DNA of 64,000 bases from positions 186,001 through 250,000 of the forward strand of contig NZ_JACHIF010000010.1 of assembly GCF_014203045.1 (NCBI RefSeq). Reading direction: 5' to 3'. This document shows, piece by piece, positions 63,352 through 64,000 of this stretch. The stretch comes from Prosthecobacter dejongeii. Its GTDB lineage: Bacteria > Verrucomicrobiota > Verrucomicrobiia > Verrucomicrobiales > Verrucomicrobiaceae. Each line of letters starts with the position of its first letter. The stretch's first letter is position 1. The notes under the pieces were generated by a model. That model was not told the origin of the DNA. It saw only the letters and a program-made list of their open reading frames with translations, and searched no databases. A program made the translations under genes and the position numbers.

Positions 63352-63555
63352 CTACTTAGTCTTTTGATGGGTTTCTGACTTGAGCAGATGAGCATCAGAC
63401 GCAGCATCTAGCGATTCCGCAAAAAGGAAAATCATCCCCTTAAATTTTTCTCCTAACTGCTTCGAAACAGACAGCCAAGCAAATGCAGCTAAAAATGCAA
63501 TCACTGTAAATGTGACTAACAGGATCATGAACGGGCTATCTTTGATTCTTTTCAT
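63352..63555 (-). CDS. Hypothetical small single-pass membrane protein
   Basis: A 67-residue ORF beginning MKRIKDSPFMILLVTFTVIA, with one long transmembrane segment (about 8-31), then a polar tail (KQLGEKFKGMIF, DAASDAHLLKSETHQ). No family recognised. ATG at 63553-63555 is preferred over a longer start 9 bases upstream because of the basic leader MKRIKDS. Base composition becomes AT-rich here compared with the lptB-kdsA region. It is moderately likely to be real, on ORF length, charge pattern and neighbouring gene direction. Confidence 0.55.
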   Translation of the reverse strand: MKRIKDSPFMILLVTFTVIAFLAAFAWLSVSKQLGEKFKGMIFLFAESLDAASDAHLLKSETHQKTK

Positions 63556-63559
63556 TGTT

Positions 63560-63598
63560 AGCACTTGGTGCCACGCTTAAATGGCATACGCAAGTGCT
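63560..63598. other. Imperfect hairpin between the two right-edge ORFs
   Basis: AGCACTTG (63560-63567) pairs with CAAGTGCT (63591-63598); inner TGCCA (63569-63573) pairs with TGGCA (63582-63586). It ends 4 bases before the start codon of the small ORF at 63555 and has no adjoining T run. It could be a structured leader or a weak terminator. Confidence 0.45.
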
Positions 63599-63606
63599 GC
63601 CCTCCA

Positions 63607-63999
63607 TCACGGTCGAGGGATTGAATTTTGTATGAGGACTTCGCTCATGCCTTTTTCCCACCTCACAACTAGCTTCCCCGGAATTGGTTTCGAGAAAAGT
63701 TTGAAACTATGTTTAGGCTCATATGACAATTGAAATTTATCTGCATCAAGATCAATAAAATTGAACTTAATACCCTGAGTGTCACAAAATAATCCCATTT
63801 CGTCAAAATCCTTCACCAATTGAACAGGCAGTCTCTCGTTCAATTGGTGATACTCTTTGAGAGCATTCGCCAGGACAACAACCCTTTTCTGACCAAACCC
63901 GGCTTCGTATCGTCTGACGATATCAATGAAGCTACTGATGGATACACTAACAATGAGTAAGGTTATAAAAAGCACTCCAACTTTTATCCGTTTTATCTT
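63607..63999 (-). CDS. Hypothetical membrane-anchored protein, 5' end beyond the window
   Basis: The frame stays open to the window edge, so the start is not seen; a GTG at 63973-63975 is only one possibility. The visible part starts KIKRIKVGVLFITLLIVSVS, a basic and hydrophobic anchor, then about 100 soluble residues with VVVLANALKEYHQLNERLPV and LFSKPIPGKLVVRW. I recognise no family. One cysteine is present. Being AT-rich and with an anchor plus a small soluble domain, it could be a periplasmic or surface factor acquired by transfer. Confidence 0.55.
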   Translation of the reverse strand, partial: KIKRIKVGVLFITLLIVSVSISSFIDIVRRYEAGFGQKRVVVLANALKEYHQLNERLPVQLVKDFDEMGLFCDTQGIKFNFIDLDADKFQLSYEPKHSFKLFSKPIPGKLVVRWEKGMSEVLIQNSIPRP

Positions 64000-64000
64000 C

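Noticed and set aside
63340-63598. Integron cassette/attC-like arrangement of small ORFs with hairpins
   Set aside because: The GCTAAC elements do not fit the RYYYAAC/GTTRRRY core sites and are in opposite orientations; no integrase is present.
1-64000. rRNA, tRNA, CRISPR array, transposase or phage genes
   Set aside because: No recognisable conserved RNA sequence, spaced direct repeats or transposase/integrase motif was found when reading the window; a covariance-model search (tRNAscan-SE, Infernal) would decide for RNA genes.

Overview
The window looks like a chromosomal segment of a Gram-negative member of Verrucomicrobiota (Prosthecobacter/Verrucomicrobium type). This is inferred from gene content: KDO/LPS export genes, a planctomycete/verrucomicrobial cytochrome c protein with leucine-rich repeats, a PEP-CTERM protein, a DUF4175-type giant coiled-coil protein, a very large secreted RCC1/Ig protease, and start codons that mostly lack Shine-Dalgarno sequences and often follow pyrimidine- or C-rich leaders. 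No rRNA, tRNA, CRISPR array, transposase or phage gene was recognised.

Layout. 1-9 kb: end of a TPR protein, purU, gntK, a two-component pair whose NtrC-like regulator has lost the sigma-54 contact loop, glgC, a cytochrome c/LRR protein, yqeY and glpK. 9-17.6 kb: a Tat-exported sugar isomerase-like protein, a secreted sugar dehydrogenase-like protein, holA, a SulP transporter with a small DUF2256 gene behind it, a TPR protein and a serine hydrolase. 17.7-27.3 kb: a block entirely on the minus strand. It holds a hybrid kinase, a REC-kinase and an intact sigma-54 activator joined by ATGA overlaps. Upstream are two operons of small envelope proteins (entericidin, DUF3096, a lipoprotein; DUF883, lmo0937-type, an AI-2E transporter, a zinc peptidase). 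Both operons have a sigma-54-like promoter, and both carry the same 13-bp element about 140-150 bp upstream of the predicted transcription start. 27.5-44 kb: SGNH hydrolase, glycerophosphodiesterase, PEP-CTERM protein, DUF4175 protein divergent from a prenyltransferase-repeat protein, a flavin disulfide reductase, a porin, a cation/H+ antiporter, a PhyH oxygenase, a TPR membrane protein and cysK. 44-52.7 kb: one 2856-residue secreted subtilase with 14 RCC1 repeats. 52.8-59.1 kb: an aminotransferase, then a small FkbH-ACP-acyltransferase-MaoC/SDR cassette with a divergent SDR. 59.2-63 kb: the kdsA-lptC-lptA-lptB-hpf LPS operon. 63.3-64 kb: two AT-richer small ORFs.

The strongest candidate for an undescribed system is the 17.7-27.3 kb block. 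A hybrid kinase, a kinase/receiver protein and an enhancer-binding protein probably switch on two neighbouring operons of small membrane and lipoproteins through sigma-54, as an envelope-stress regulon encoded beside its own regulators. Second is the FkbH/ACP cassette, which has no ketosynthase or acyltransferase domain protein and may build a glyceryl- or hydroxyacyl-thioester for decorating a surface glycan or small molecule.
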